From Quercus robur (taxonomy: Eukaryota; Streptophyta; Magnoliopsida; Fagales; Fagaceae), in assembly GCF_932294415.1 (NCBI RefSeq), contig NC_065541.1, positions 53,546,290 through 53,610,289 of the forward strand: a stretch of DNA of 64,000 nucleotides. The letters are read 5' to 3'. The stretch's first letter is position 1. Every line of letters begins with the position of its first letter. Positions 1-13,105 of this stretch are shown here, one piece after another. The notes under the pieces are model-generated. The model was not told where the DNA came from and ran no database searches. It saw only the letters and a list, made by a program, of their open reading frames with translations. Made by a program: the position numbers and the translations under genes.

Positions 1-68
1 CTCTTTGAGTTTAAGTTCAACCATTCTTTGGGTTTGGGAGCTAAATTGTGTCCTTACATTAATGATTA

Positions 69-109
<41 letters not shown>

Positions 110-1793
110 AATATCCAATATAAGGAATATAAATTTTTTTGAAGCAATATAAAAATTAAACAATTCAAGCTTGACTTTTTTTTTTTTGGTTTTTCTTTCT
201 TTTATAGTAAGGAGTAAATTGTCATACAACAAGCTATGCTCTATTATACCATATGTTGGGCTATTAAAAAACAACATATTCATAAAATGAGTATAGTTTA
301 ATGAGAATGTTAAGATGGATAAGTAGATATATACAAAAAGATAGGATTAGAAATGATGAAATTAACTTAAAGATAAGGGTGACCCCCTATTGATGGAAAA
401 AAGAAGAAGGAAGAGTACTTAAGATAGTTTGATCATATTTATAGAATATAGATTAAGGTATCGATAAGAAGGAGTGAATTGATTCAAGTTATTATTATTA
501 TTTTTTTTGAGAAACAAAAAAGGTAGAGAAAAACAAAAAACAACAATAGTAGAAATAATTAAAAAGACATGTCAATTAAGAAAGTAACAAATAATATGAT
601 TTCAAATATCATAGAATGAAAGGAAAAAAATACATGTAACCGATTTTGACTAATTGGATAAGAATCCATAATCAACCTAAAAGAAAAAATTTGGGATTAA
701 GGTTCTAAAGAATATTTTTTAAGAAATGATGTGTCTACAATATTTTTACAACAAATCCTAAGTAACAGGTTGTTACTAGTTATTACTTATTATTGTTGAG
801 GCAAAAAAGTAATTTTAGTGTTATGTTCAAATTTAAACCTATAACAACAAACTACCTGTGATTTGTTGTGAAAATGTTGTAAAAATATTGTGGATGTCTC
901 TCATATTTTTTTCTCTAGCCCATAACTTTAACAAACATGATGACTTTAAAATAAAAAAAGATTTAACTTTTAAGAGGTTTCTACTTACCAAAATGGGTTG
1001 AGTTACATATCCCACTCCTATTGGATTTACCTTTTAATTTTTGAGGATCTTATACGATTTATGTTTAAGATTACCATACATGACAAGAATCTCAAGAGCC
1101 CCAATCGGGTGTGTCAATCTCCATATGACCAATAACTCCACATCATCATGTCAACGTATTCTGACCATTGATAAAAGTCATCATGTATGAGGTAAACTCC
1201 AAATCACAGGTTGAAATCAAGAGATGGTGAGTTTTGTGTGGACCCCACTTCCATAACAAATGGGCCACAGTCATCTGATCCAAAGAGGTACAGAAAAAGC
1301 CAAATGTACGATACACATTCTAACAATCCTTCCATGGTTCCAAAGTCCAAACCATAAATTTTCCATAGGAAACGTACATTGAAAAAGGCTTTCCTCATTT
1401 AACTCTCTCTCTCTCTACAGGCGAAGCTAGAGCCTAGAGCAGAGCAGAGAATGTGACTCTTCCTCTTCCTCTTAAGTTTTTTTCCCTCTAAAAAAGACTA
1501 TTTTTTCTCACAAAATCTTCTCTATTACTCATGCTTTATACGTGGTTAGTATAATCAAACAGATATAATTTTTCTATTTGAACCGTCTCTCTTTTTCTGT
1601 CTCTGTCTCTGAGAGTCACAGTAACATGCAAATGCCACCATAAACGAAGTTGGTATATTAACACTCTTTGAACAAACTTTGCTATCGATTCTTTTATTGA
1701 TTTTACAACTTTGATTGATACCCAAAAGCCAATAGGAGGGAAAGTGTGTCTGTGGAGTGTGTGATTGTTTGAAAAAGAAAGGGAAAAAAAGCA
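1..1793. other. Upstream region of the sugar transporter gene; no gene seen
   Basis: AT-rich DNA with a (TA)n run at about 75-106 and a small inverted-repeat element at 729-899. The last 400 bases are rich in CT runs (around 1405-1420 and 1585-1615), as is usual for plant 5' leaders. No reading frame here resembles a protein. The promoter and 5' UTR of the gene starting at 1794 must lie here, but no convincing TATA box was fixed. Confidence 0.6.
729..899. repeat. Small inverted-repeat element (MITE-like)
   Basis: The two ends are inverted copies of each other. The left end reads GTGTCTACAATATTTTTACA and the right end gives nearly the same sequence on the other strand, with complementarity over about 45 bases. 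Total length is about 170 bp. No clear target-site duplication was established, so superfamily is open. Confidence 0.6.
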
Positions 1794-4690
1794 ATGAAGA
1801 ACGAGGAACAAGAACGGTCTTTGTTTGGGATTTCGCTCTCAACCAGACCCAAATGGCAACAGTTCCTCATTTGCTCATCTGGTTTCTTCTTTGGCTATCT
1901 TGTCAATGGTATCTGCGAGGTATTCACTCTCTCTGGTATTTGGAGCTATCTTTGGTTTCTCTGAGAAAAAAAATATAAAGAATGGTTTTTGAACTTCTTG
2001 GTGAATGAGAAAAAGAAAAAGGGTGGGAAAAAAAGAATTAGGTTTTTTACATTTCTCAGTTTTCTTGCAAAATTGTGCAGTTTTTTTTTTGATTGAATTT
2101 GATTGGTTTTCTCCTGTTTGCTGAGAAAATGAGAATGGAACTTGGAAAGAAAGTGAAGTCTTGTTGATTCTTTCTACTTCTTCTTATTGATATTATTCTA
2201 TTATTATTACTCTCTTAATTTGTGCTCTGTTTCTCTGAGAGCAAAATGGATAGTTTTTGAGAAACTCTTTTCTTTAATGGCGAAATAATGACGTTTTTAC
2301 TATTCTGGTAGCCTTGTTTGGTTCCGGAGGAAAAGAAAATTTGACCCTTTCGTTGATTATGGTCTAAATTACCCATTTATAATTCAATACTAGAATTTCT
2401 GGAATTTGTACAACTAATTGTAATTTCAAGAGCTCATAATGGAAAGATTTTTCTCAATGAAATTTCTAAATGTCTCTTGATTATTGCCTAATTTTCAGGA
2501 GTACGTGTACAATCGGCTCAAATTCAGGTTAGTTTACTAATTTGGTACTGTCTTATTTGGTATACGTGATATTATAGGATTTGTTTTTATAAATTTTTTT
2601 ATAGGACCAATATAGGAATAATAGGATGTGTTTGTTCATTATAGATTTTGGTTAATCATTTATTTATTTATTTTTGTTTTTTGTTTTCAGCTATGGTTGG
2701 TATTTTACATTTGTTCAAGGATTTGTCTATCTGTTTCTGCTTTATATCCAAGGCTTCACCCCAAAGCAAATGGTAAACCCATGGAAGACTTATGTGAAAC
2801 TCTCTGCTGTCCTTATGGGTTCACATGGACTCACCAAAGGGTCTCTGGCTTACCTAAACTACCCAGCACAACTCATGTTCAAATCCACAAAGGTAACTAG
2901 CAAATTCCATTTACAATTTAGTATTAGTTGTACAAGTTTTGCTGGATTAGGTCTTCTAGTTCTATAATAATGGAAATTAAGTAAATGCAGTTAATAAATT
3001 TGGAAAATTATTTGTTAAAGTTTTATAAATGTTCTAAGTTGTTGAGTACCTTGTATTTGACTTGTAGTTCTGTAATAATGGAAAGTATGTAAATTCAGTT
3101 AATAAAATAGGAAAATTATTTGTTCAAATTTGATAAATATTTAAGTTGTTAAGTACCTTGTATTTCCATATCACTTCTTAAATTGAAGTCTTTTATGGAC
3201 TGGTAAAAATGTGACTTTTCTGAATTCAATTGAGGCTTTCAAGATAATTTTGTTACTTTTTGATAAATGAGATCCATTGTTTGCTAAATTTTCAATATAG
3301 TTCACATTCGCAGCTTAGATTGACACTTTGAACCAATTAGTAACCAGGTCCTTAAATATGTTTTCTAAATTTTACAATATTGGTATGTCAGGTACTCCCG
3401 GTGATGATAATGGGTGCATTCATACCGGGTCTGAGGAGGAAATACCCGCCTCATGAATACATATCGGCAGTACTTTTGGTTGTGGGTTTGATCCTCTTCA
3501 CCTTAGCAGATGCACAAACTTCTCCCAACTTCAGTGTAATTGGTGTTATCATGGTATCTGGAGCTCTAATCATGGATTCCTTTTTGGGTAATCTGCAAGA
3601 AGCTATCTTTACCATGAATCCCGAAACCACACAGGTGATTTTCATGGCCTACTGATCTCTATGTGGGCGTTTAAACGTGTACTAAAAAGGTATTCATGGA
3701 AAAATTGTCCTTCACACTTAATTTGTTACTTTCAATCTCATATTGTGCAGACTGAGATGCTGTTTTGCTCCACCGTAGTTGGTTTGCCTCTCTTGATTCC
3801 ACCAATGCTTGTAACGGGTGAATTATTCAAAGCATGGGTTTCATGTTGGGAGGTAACAATTGAAAATGCTTCATTTTTTCCCACCTAACTCAATGGTGCA
3901 TAATGCATTTTACACTTTCTAAAAGATCTTACTGTTTTTTGTAGCATCCATACGTTTATGGCGTGTTAGTGTTTGAAGCCATGGCCACGTTTATCGGCCA
4001 AGTTTCTGTCCTTTCCCTCATAGCCCTCTTTGGTGCTGCCACCACTGCCATGGTACATTTCTTCTCACAAGCTTTTTCCAGGTTTCATTTATGTCAATTT
4101 ATGCCAACATAAGCTCCTATAGCTGTATAACTTTTAATAAATTTCATTCTATTGATTGTGCATTCAAAATCTTCCTTGTTGTACAATCAAGTGTCGTCGG
4201 TGGTAGTGTTTTTGACTTTCTATTGCAACTGACACTTTCAACATTTAGTGCCATTTGTTTCAAACCTCTGAGTACAAATATTTCTTTATTTATTTTTATA
4301 CCAAAGTACATATTCTATCTTTTTTAATGAAGGGCCTAACAAGGTTAATGTAGAAAATATTTTATATATATATATATATATTTTTTTTTTTCCTTCCTAA
4401 CTTCATTTTAATTTAAAAAATTTCATTCACAGATAACAACAGCAAGGAAGGCGGTGACATTATTATTGTCATACTTAATATTTACAAAGCCATTGACTGA
4501 ACAACATGGGACTGGGCTTCTCCTAATTGCTATGGGAATCACATTGAAGCTCTTGCCTGAAAATAAACACACCAAGAGGTCCTCCAACTTCTCTGCCAGT
4601 GCCAAAATTGCAAAGCCTGCCAGCAGTGAAGAGGAGATAACTCTAGTAGAAAATTTAGGACAAGATGAAGAAAAGAGGCCACTAGTCTGA
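1794..4690 (+). CDS. UTR2/UTR4-like: UDP-galactose/UDP-glucose transporter (nucleotide-sugar transporter)
   Basis: Seven exons join in frame to 355 codons plus stop: 1794-1919, 2499-2527, 2691-2892, 3392-3634, 3751-3852, 3945-4052 and 4433-4690. All introns are GT-AG and the phases fit. The product matches the plant UDP-galactose/UDP-glucose transporter 2/4 group of the drug/metabolite transporter superfamily, which exchanges UDP-sugars for UMP across ER or Golgi membranes. Family signatures are the N-terminal MKNEEQ, the [13 protein letters not shown] segment, [55 protein letters not shown] and the last-helix region [15 protein letters not shown]. About ten membrane helices are expected. The tail is charged and ends in KRPLV. 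The start is the conserved family start, so it is secure. No defect is seen. The second exon is only 29 nt. Confidence 0.95.
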
Positions 4691-6228
4691 AATTAAACAA
4701 CTATATTGTAACTATGCTTTTATTCTTTATGCCCCTTCTAGGATTTAGAAATTATGCTTTCATTATTACTTGGCCTTTACAAATTTGAGCTTAACATGTT
4801 GGCTAGTACCTCATGGTTTTCAATCCCTTGTAAGGATTAACACATGCCTGGTAGTGTCCAACCAATTTGTGGGGTTGAAATATAGGGGTCTCACATCTTA
4901 AAATTTCTTGAATTGTACTATCCCTAAAATTTTATTGAGATAAATGAAAATTGTGTTTGTTTAAGTTAAATTTGGTAAGTTTATCTTATATTAGAAATAA
5001 CTTGCTTAAAAATACAACTCTACTTAAATTCCAAAAATATGTGCATAAGTTGACAATGAAATTAAAGTTGGGGTTTTAAAAATCTCTTCATCTACATATG
5101 ATATGGTTGTTGATCACTCCATATTAATTTTCCTCTCAATTTTGGTACTTTTTTTTGTTAATTTTTTTTATACAAGATAGAAATTCTATTATAACCTAAT
5201 TTAAGTGTGTATATATATATGTGTGTGTGTGAAACTCTTTCTTGAAAACTTGAATTTTGGTCCTTACCCCCCCCCCCCCCCCCCCCCCACACCCTACTAG
5301 CACTTATACTTGTGGAGTGATTGCCACACTTACTAAGGATGTGTAGTGGCTTTTTTTATTCATCATTTGGCTCTGATTTGGCTGTTCTTCATGAAGCATT
5401 GTAAAGTGCTTGCTTAATACTATCAATAAGCAAAATTAGTTAAGTACGTAATTGATATGACTTTTTTTTTTTATTTTTTTATTTTTTATTTGAGTGGAAA
5501 ATTGATATGACTTATTTTTGGAAAAGTGGTAGAGAAAAAAAAAAAAAGAATTATTGATATTATAATATATACTCTAATTACTCTTGGACAGTCATTAACG
5601 AAATTCTTTTATTTTTATTTCTTTTGAATGGGACTTCTTTTGTTTTTATTAGTTTCCCTTCTTTTCGGCAACTCAATTAAAACTAGATCACAAATTCACA
5701 ACATTACACCATGGGAATAGGATAGCCTTCTTCAATGATAAGTTTTACATTTTTTTTTTTGCTGTTAGTTCCAAAATATCTCCTTTTTAACTAGAATAAT
5801 AACAAAAAACTAAAATAAATCCAATGAAAGAGATAAGAGAAATCTAAATTAAACCAACTGAATTTCTTTTTCAATGGGTGCCTTTTGCTCATGCTCATGG
5901 TTGCAGTGAGTGAGAGATATTGCAATAATTATCTCAAATATATAATAATTATAATATTTTCTATATATATAACAGTTTTGACTTATGACTTGGCACAAAG
6001 AAACAAAGTGACAGCTCCACCCCCACTTGTCCTCTCCCTCGCATGCATGGTGACAACAAGACTCGCTCTCTTTTTCACCTTTTCATTATCCACGTCTTTA
6101 TAAAACTCTGAATATTTTTGTTTTTTTATTATCATATATACAGGAAAATTGAATCCTAGTAAGAGAATTTTAAGACAAAATTACAAAGTAAAAAAAAAGA
6201 AAAGAAAAAAAACAAAGAGTAAAAAGGA
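4691..6228. other. Intergenic region between transporter and VIT gene
   Basis: Holds the 3' UTR of the transporter and the promoter of the VIT-like gene. A 22-nt C homopolymer lies at 5267-5288 and short GT and TA runs precede it at 5205-5230. No coding sequence or transposon end was recognised. Confidence 0.6.
6099..6105 (+). promoter_or_regulatory. Candidate TATA box of the VIT-like gene
   Basis: TATAAAA lies 124 bases upstream of the start codon at 6229, with a CCACGTC (ACGT-core) motif just before it at 6090-6096. A TATA box here would put the transcript start near 6130 and give a 5' leader of about 100 nt, which is normal for plants. Position and motif are seen; function is inferred. 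Confidence 0.5.
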
Positions 6229-9200
6229 ATGGCTGAGAACACTGGCGGAGCCACCAGCACCAGCAGGCTGCTAAGGGCAGAGGATGGAAGAGGAGATAGT
6301 GAGAGTGAGAGAGGTGGTGCAAGTGGAAGACCAAGAGAGCCTTGGAAGGGAGAGTTTGTGAAGAGCATAGTGTATGCTGGACTTGATGCCATTGTCACTT
6401 GCTTCTCTCTCATTTCATCCATTTCCGCTAGCCGTTATTCCTCAGGTGATGAGCTCTCCCAATTGTACTTTTTATTTTTTGTTTGGATTTGTTACTTGTT
6501 AGCCAAAATGAAGTTCATAAAAATGCTTGATGATTTGAATTACAATGCAACTTTTTATTGACTTCGATCACCTATCTTCTCAGTTAAATTCATTCAGTTG
6601 TATTGATCAATGAATTATATGATTGAATTTAAATTTTCATTTTTTTAAAAAAATCATAGAGTTTTTGGCATTAGTCAATGCAAGATCAGTTATGTTGGTT
6701 AAAATCAATGGGAGAACTTAAGGAATAATGACTACCGAGTCTTGTACATGTCCTTGGAATAAAGTCTCATTGAAATTGTATTGGATTGGAATATCCTATC
6801 TCTTAAGGTTTCATTTTGATGAGTTTATTTTCATTCTTAAATATTATTGTACTAAAATTTTAAAAGTCCAGATAAATTGTATTGGAACATAGGAATTAGG
6901 ATATATGACTTTTTAAGGGTGTCGTTTGGATGAGGGAGTGGGTAGAATTTAACTTATACACCAAGGGATTTGAACTTAGCTTCTCCTTAAGGGCAGATCA
7001 AGCGGTCCCCTAGGCTCTCCCCACTAGGGGAGTGTCACTTGTGGCACAATTTCGGTGGATCTTTTTATTTATTTATTGTTATTAATTTTCTTTTAAATTT
7101 AATCTAAGGTAAAAAAAAAAAAAAAAAATTATGGCGGAAAGATACAAAAGGGAGCGAGGGCCACTTGTAAGATGATTTATTATTTTTTTAATTTTTTTTA
7201 TATAAGATTAAATTTTTAGAAAAAGTAAACGTATGACTTAATGGATCATTTTTAGAAATTTTGTACGAGAAAGTAATTAACTTTTTTAACGATTTTTTAT
7301 ATTTTTCATAAAAGTGATACTAAAATTTTTTTTAAATAGTTCATTAACTTATTAATTGAACGCAAATTTTTATTACAAAACCCAAAGGGGAAAATATACA
7401 AAAGGGAGTGTCACCTGTCGCACAAGTCAGGTGCAGCTTTTGTTATTAATTTATTATACAACAATTTAACCCTTATATTTCACATAAAATCTTATTAGCC
7501 TAATTTATTTGAGCTCTTCCCTTCTTTTTCTATGAGTTGAATTTAAAATAATTAAAGGACTTTGCCAAGAGCCTTACCTTTTGGAAAGGTATTCAGGATA
7601 TAGATCTCCCCTCCCTCAACTATTGGATGGATTATCAAAAGAAAAAAAAAAGAAGAAGACTTTTAAATATCATAAATACAAGACTATCTATTAAAAATAA
7701 AGAAGAGTGACATTTAGGCTGGGTTTGGATTCAGCTTTTGCGTTTTACGTTTGCGTTTTTAGCAATTTTTTTTTAGCCGGTTTTGTTGACTTTTCCATGG
7801 TGAACAGTGCATCTGTGCACAGTTCACGGACTCACAAATTCCACTTTTTAGCAACTTTTTCATTAAAAATGGGTCCCACGGCACTATTCACACATTTAAA
7901 AATTATTTTGTTACAGTGTTTTCAGTTTTCAATTTCAGCAAAATAAGTTCTATCCAAACAGACTTTTAATTAGTGGGATCCATTATTTTTGTGGAACATG
8001 ATTCTTGTTTTACTCTTAAAAGTCAATTTAAACCTAATTCCATGATCTTTTCTTTATCTTTGATTAAGAATTAGTGAATTACCGTCTAGGTTTCTCAAAA
8101 AAAAAAAAAAAAAAAGAATTAACATCTAGGAGTCCAAGTGTTGATGAAAACTCATCTCTATAAATTAATTGTGGTGGGCCTTGATTCAAACCCAATTACC
8201 TTTTGGGCAATAGATTAAGAGACTAGAGAGTACTCTATCACTATCACTCTACTAGGGGAGTAATGAATAATTATTCATATCATTAATGACCTAATTAATA
8301 CTAATAATGCTTAGTACAACTAATTGAAATTGAAATAATAGTTTGCTTGCTATAAGCCTATAACTAGAAAGTTTAAATCCTCCTTCTCTCCCTTGTATCA
8401 AAAGGGGCAAATAAATTTATTAGTGTCATCTCTAACACTTCGTGGTGTTTTACATGGAGGCTGGGATCTCACTCCATACCATTAAGATACTCCACCATTA
8501 AGATGAATAAAAAGACATCACACTTCCTTTTTCTAATTGTACCTACTTTTTTGAAATGGTAATTCTTATTTATCTTGAGGTCCTTTTTTTCCCCTCACAA
8601 TGGGGAGGGAGAATTTGAACCTAGATTTTGGGAGAGTTGGGCAATTAATGTTACTAACTTACAATACTTTTGGCTACCATCAAAGGTATAATTCAACCAA
8701 TGGGAGATATTTTGCACTCTATCAACGTTTAATTCAGTAAAATGTTAAACCTTTATAAGGGTGGTTATCTAAGGTTTATAAAGAGGAGTTGGACTTTTAA
8801 GATGTTGGACTGCCAAGTGTCTTAAATTACTAATAAGGAAAAAGAAAAACCTTTATAATATGAGTAAGTCTAGTGCCACAAATTTTTCCATAACTTTACC
8901 ACAACTTTGTTACGTGGCGACTCGTTAATGATGAAATCATGGACCCACTATTTTATTTCCATCACTCACGAGTCACCGTATAGAAAGTTGTGGTAAAGTT
9001 GTAGAAAAGTTTGTGGCACTAAAGTTACTCTTATAATATTGCTGCATATTATTACCTTTTTTTTTTTCTTCCAAGTGTTGTAAACTATAACTTGATGGTG
9101 GCACAACTTGTATGAACATTTTGTACACCCACGGAATTTGGTGGGCTTTTAGCTATGAAGTGAATGGGTCAGCTGGTATGGGCCCAATTTGTCTTTAAAC

Positions 9201-10507
9201 TTTTGTGCATATGATATAGAAGTAGTATTGTATAATGGTGTAATTTAGTTATCAAAATATCATGGAACACAATGCACATATTCCTAAGTGATGAATGGGA
9301 AATAAAAAATATAGATGAACTAGGCAAAGTCGACCTCGTTCTCCAGTGATGACCTTCATAGACGTGGACGGGGAGCTTGGGTTCAATTTCCTCTTAAACC
9401 AAACAGGTTCACTTGTCGTTCTTCATTTATCATGTCAGGTGAATGTTAAGAGTTTGATCTATTTAAAAGCTTTTACTATTTTTCAGAGTGGCAATGCATA
9501 GAGTATTCATTCTTCATAATGCATAGACTTGACTTACAATTACTGTGTTTGTAGTGGATGTGTTGGTGCTTGGATTTTCAAACCTGGTTGCTGATGGGAT
9601 ATCAATGGGGTTTGGGGATTTTGTATCCAGCAGCACGGAGAAGGATGTGGCTGCAAAGGTAAGGGCAGTGACTGCGTGGGATGTCACAAACCACGGCGGC
9701 AATGAGCAAGAGGAATTACTAAGACAGTATGAAGCTCTTGGGATGGATATTAATGATGCCACCACGGTATGGCCTTTGCTACATTCCACTGGATCAAAAT
9801 ACTTAAATATTGCATTAATTGTGACTAAGAATGTTAAATGAATTTTTTTTCAAACTTCAAGGTTGTATTTAAATATTTAAAAATTTATTTTTAATTTAAA
9901 ACCTTCCCTAGTTAAAACTTTTTAAATTTTAGAATTTAATTTAAAATCATCCCAAACAAGAGAAGAGTTATATAATTTACCAAACTTTTTAATGTAGTCA
10001 CTTGAGATATTAAGATAAAGAATTTTGTTGCGACAAATTATTTCTTGATGCCCATCATACAATATGGAGAGAATTTAGTTGACCTTGTTATATTATAAAC
10101 TTAATGTAATTTCTTGGTGCAAGGTGGTGAACATATTTGCAAAATACAATGATATCTTTGTGGATGAGAAGATGATGGCTCATAAAGGAATACTACCGCC
10201 AGATGAAGCAGATAAGCCATGGAAGAATGGCCTGGTGACGTTTGCTGCCTTCCTTGTGTTTGGGAGTGCCCCTCTCCTCTCATTCATCATCCTTATTCCA
10301 TTCACAAATAATGACTCCATCAAGTTTGTTGGTGCATGTATCCTTTCTGCATTTGCGCTTGCGCTGCTGGGGATGGCAAAGGCCAAGATTGCAGGCCAGA
10401 ATTATGCATTCTCTATGGCGATTACTCTCTTCACCGGTGCTATTGCTGCAGCAGCAGCTTACACCCTGGGATCGGTACTCAAGAATGTGGCTGGAGTACA
10501 AGATTGA
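6229..10507 (+). CDS. VIT/CCC1-family membrane protein (membrane protein of ER body-like)
   Basis: Three exons, 6229-6445, 9555-9766 and 10124-10507, join in phase to 270 codons plus stop. The protein has a polar N-terminus of about 40 residues and then a VIT1/CCC1-type fold. Helix 1 carries YAGLDAIVTCFSL with the conserved Asp near residue 53. Helix 2 carries LVADGISMGFGDFVSSSTEKD (about residues 83-103), a hallmark of the family. A hydrophilic metal-binding-type segment follows, rich in Glu and Asp and including LRQYEALGMDINDATT, and then three C-terminal helices (about residues 165-265). Family members move Fe2+ or Mn2+ into vacuoles or ER-derived bodies. The closest named type is the plant 'membrane protein of ER body-like' group. 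The exact substrate cannot be read. Intron 1 is 3.1 kb and carries two small transposons. The region from intron 1 onward has been copied downstream (18404-20030 and 24480-24590). Confidence 0.9.
7717..7963. mobile_element. MITE in VIT intron 1
   Basis: About 247 bp with ends GGCTGGGTTTGGATTCAG and, inverted, GTCTGTTTGGATA. Plant miniature elements commonly end in such GTTTGG motifs. The middle contains 'gaacagtgca' and 'cagttttc' segments that recur in the elements at 31323-31548 and 32094-32308, so the three belong to one broad family. TTA precedes the left end, but a clean TTA is not seen at the right. Confidence 0.6.
8232..10085 (+). repeat. VIT intron 1 to intron 2 segment that was duplicated downstream
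   Basis: This stretch aligns with 18404-20030 in the same order and orientation, starting near CTCTACTAGGGGAGTAATG in both. The copy has extra insertions and lacks the bases corresponding to about 9410-9860. It is the source copy, because here the exons are intact. Confidence 0.85.
8862..9030. mobile_element. Mutator-like MITE, 169 bp, 9-bp target duplication
   Basis: Inverted ends of about 60 bases (left GAGTAAGTCTAGTGCCACAA) are flanked by the 9-bp direct repeat TTATAATAT at 8853-8861 and 9031-9039. The paralogous copy near 19420-19440 has the site without the element, so the boundaries are confirmed by an empty site. A 9-bp duplication points to the Mutator superfamily. Confidence 0.85.
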
Positions 10508-10781
10508 GTAACTAATTCAACTAAACTAATGGTTGGTGTCTTGGTGATGCCTATTTTTGTATGTGACCATGTTCACTATATTTACACCAAGTATGTGATC
10601 ATGTCACTAACCTCAGGGCGGACATTCATTTTGGTCCTACTCAAAACATCCACGAATTATTGGATTCGAAAATGTTGGCTTGATACATAAACACAATAAA
10701 ATTAATATGGGAAGTAGATGGCATAGGAGAAGAGGGAGTGGTTATTCCTTCTCTGTTTTATAAAAATTACAAATTGATCTC

Positions 10782-10815
<34 letters not shown>

Positions 10816-12109
10816 TTTGATACAGGATGTTTTACAAATTAAGAAGGGAAATGGTAATATCATGTTTATAATTGGACCTTCACAATCTATTACACATTGT
10901 ACTTAGTAATTTAAACAACCAAAGTAAGAACTACAAAAATTCCTTGAGGTGCGAAGCAACCCTACCTTAGTCCTAAATTAAAAACCCTTTTGATATTTCC
11001 CACTTATATTCATGGATTATAAATAAGTTTGACCTAAATAGTATTTAAATATCGACTGAGACTATATGACGGTTGAGTTTGATACGAAAATAGATCATTT
11101 AAAAAAATCAGTAATAATAACTAATAAGAAGAAGTAATAAGAAGAAGAAGATGGAAAAGGGAAAACGGAAAGGATTAAGATCTTCTAAATTTTCTAGGGT
11201 ATTCTACCAATAGATTTTCTTAAATCCTAATCACTCTTTTATTATTTAAAAGTCTAAATTTTGTCATGTCAGCATTTCACTAACAGTATTCTTAAAATAA
11301 TAACATAATATTATAAACAAAACAATTAAGATTATTATTAGTAAAATACTGACATGACAAAATTTAGATCATTAAATCATTGAAGAATAGTTAAGATCTA
11401 AGGAAATCTACTTGGTAGAGTACCCTAAGAAATCTAGATCTGATATGAATCCAAAATGGAAATGTATCAATTTAATTTTTACCAACTTTAATTCAATGTC
11501 CAAACTCAATTTTGGAGTTGATAAAAAAAAAGAAAAAAAAAAAGAAAAAGAAAAGAAGAGTGAGACAAAAAATGGTATAATCTGATTGTTTTGTTAGTGG
11601 GGCATGATTATTTTGTTAGTAAGGTGATTATTTTGTTAGTAAGGCGTGCACGGTCTGAAATTGAATAGAGACAAAAAGAGAGCATATATAATTATATATT
11701 CGGAGAGCATATATAATTATATATTTGGTTTTTCTAACGTATATTTTAAGAAACATTTTATACGTAATGGAAAAAGTTGTTAAAAATGTTAATCATATGA
11801 TGATGGTGATTTGGTTGGATAAATTAAATTGCTACAAGAGTGGCTTTAGCTTTTAGTTGGGCTTGATGGTCACTTTAAATTATTGTTTTGAAGGTTTATT
11901 TTGGAAATCATGAGTTTTGAAATGTGAAGGATTAGCTAGTTATTTTATATTTTTTAAAAGGGAAAATAATAAAATAAGTTTGGTTAGCTGTGAGACACTC
12001 ACTTATGCATAGTGACCTAAAACAAAATTGTGTGACTTGACGATGATAATAAATAATGATAGAAACAAGGTATTAACAATGAAATTAACAACAAGATCAA
12101 GTAACTAAA
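10508..12109. other. Spacer downstream of the VIT gene
   Basis: Contains the VIT 3' UTR region. From about 10990 it holds the first copy of a spacer that recurs at 20645-23480 and 38262-39480, recognisable from ATGGATTATAAATAAGTTTG and from the segment running into GGCGTGCAC near 11640. Short tandem repeats occur at 11590-11645 (three copies of a TTTTGTTAGT unit) and 11675-11725 (26-bp unit, twice). No gene. Confidence 0.65.
11175..11445. mobile_element. MITE made almost wholly of inverted repeats
   Basis: The left half (TCTAGGGTATTCTACCAA and following) and the right half are inverted copies over about 125 bases each, with matching internal marks such as TTTGTCATGTCAG. The related spacer copies at 22200-23100 and 38800-39060 lack it. 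Target duplication was not resolved. Confidence 0.65.
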
Positions 12110-13105
12110 GGCTGTATTTGTTTCGGTTGAAAATGAATTCGGGAAAACAATTTACACCTTGGCGTGTGTTTGGTTGCGCATGGAAAATTTGGTCAAACGG
12201 AAAATCATTTCCGTTGATTGTAAAATGAATCCCTCAAACCCGAAAAACAATTGAAGAAGTTATTTTGCCTTCAAAGCATTTCCGGAATTCTTCACTCCAC
12301 ACGATCCGACTCGCCAAGCTCTTTAGCTCCACCCCACACACCAACGAGAGGGAGACAGAGCTCCACCCCACACATCGACGCCAGTCTGAGGTCCACCCAC
12401 ACTCTGACGAGCAGCGCCGCCGTTTTCCCCTCCACGTCGGTGGGTTTTCTCCCTTTTCTTCTCTTCTCTCACTCAACCTCACCTCCGCCCACTTCGAGCT
12501 CTGCATGTACCCGATCCACCAAGGCAAAACCCACCCTCACACCGGCGGAGCCCATCTCACCTCCAACATCTTCGATTCGTCGCTCCCACATTGCCAATGA
12601 AACACTTCTCTCAAACCCACCCTCTACAATACTCAATCCACATCCCTTCAAACCCATCTCCCTTTTCTTCTCTTCTCTCACTCAACCTCACCTCCGAGAT
12701 CACGCTGCCAAGATCGCGCCGTCGAGATCGTCGCCCATGACCCACCCATGACTGATCTCTCTCTTTCTCGATCTACCTATCCATTTCCCTCAATTTTTGA
12801 TCACTCTCTCTTCCCCCCTCTCTCAATTTGACCGAATTGTTTGAATTTAACAAATGGTTTTGTTTTGATTTTTGTTTTTTTAAGTTTATATATTGAAATT
12901 TTCTATTATAAAATTTGTTTGGAAGCTGAGAAAATGGCTAAGAAAATGTGAGAAACTAGTAGAAAAATAGCATTTTCAGAATGCAACCAAACACATTAAA
13001 ATATTTTCTAAAACAATTTTCATAATGCAGTCAAACACTTGAAAATATTTTCACCTGAAAATATTTTACACTTGGAAAATATTTTACATTCAACCAAACG
13101 CAGCC
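12110..13105. mobile_element. Non-autonomous TIR element (PIF/Harbinger-like) with GC-rich core
   Basis: Ends are GGCTGTATTTG on the left and, inverted, GGCTGCGTTTGGTTGAATG on the right. TAAA flanks both sides (12106-12109 and 13106-13109). Subterminal GGAAAATATTTT-type repeats follow. The core (about 12290-12770) is C-rich and includes GATCGCG-type motifs, like the related element at 44692-45383. A 166-codon open frame inside the core is Ser/Pro/Thr-rich low-complexity sequence and is not taken as a gene. Confidence 0.7.

Noticed and set aside
12251..12751. 166-codon open frame on the + strand
   Set aside because: Lies wholly in the C-rich core of a TIR element. It is Ser/Pro/Thr low-complexity, has overlapping open frames on both strands and shows no family motif.
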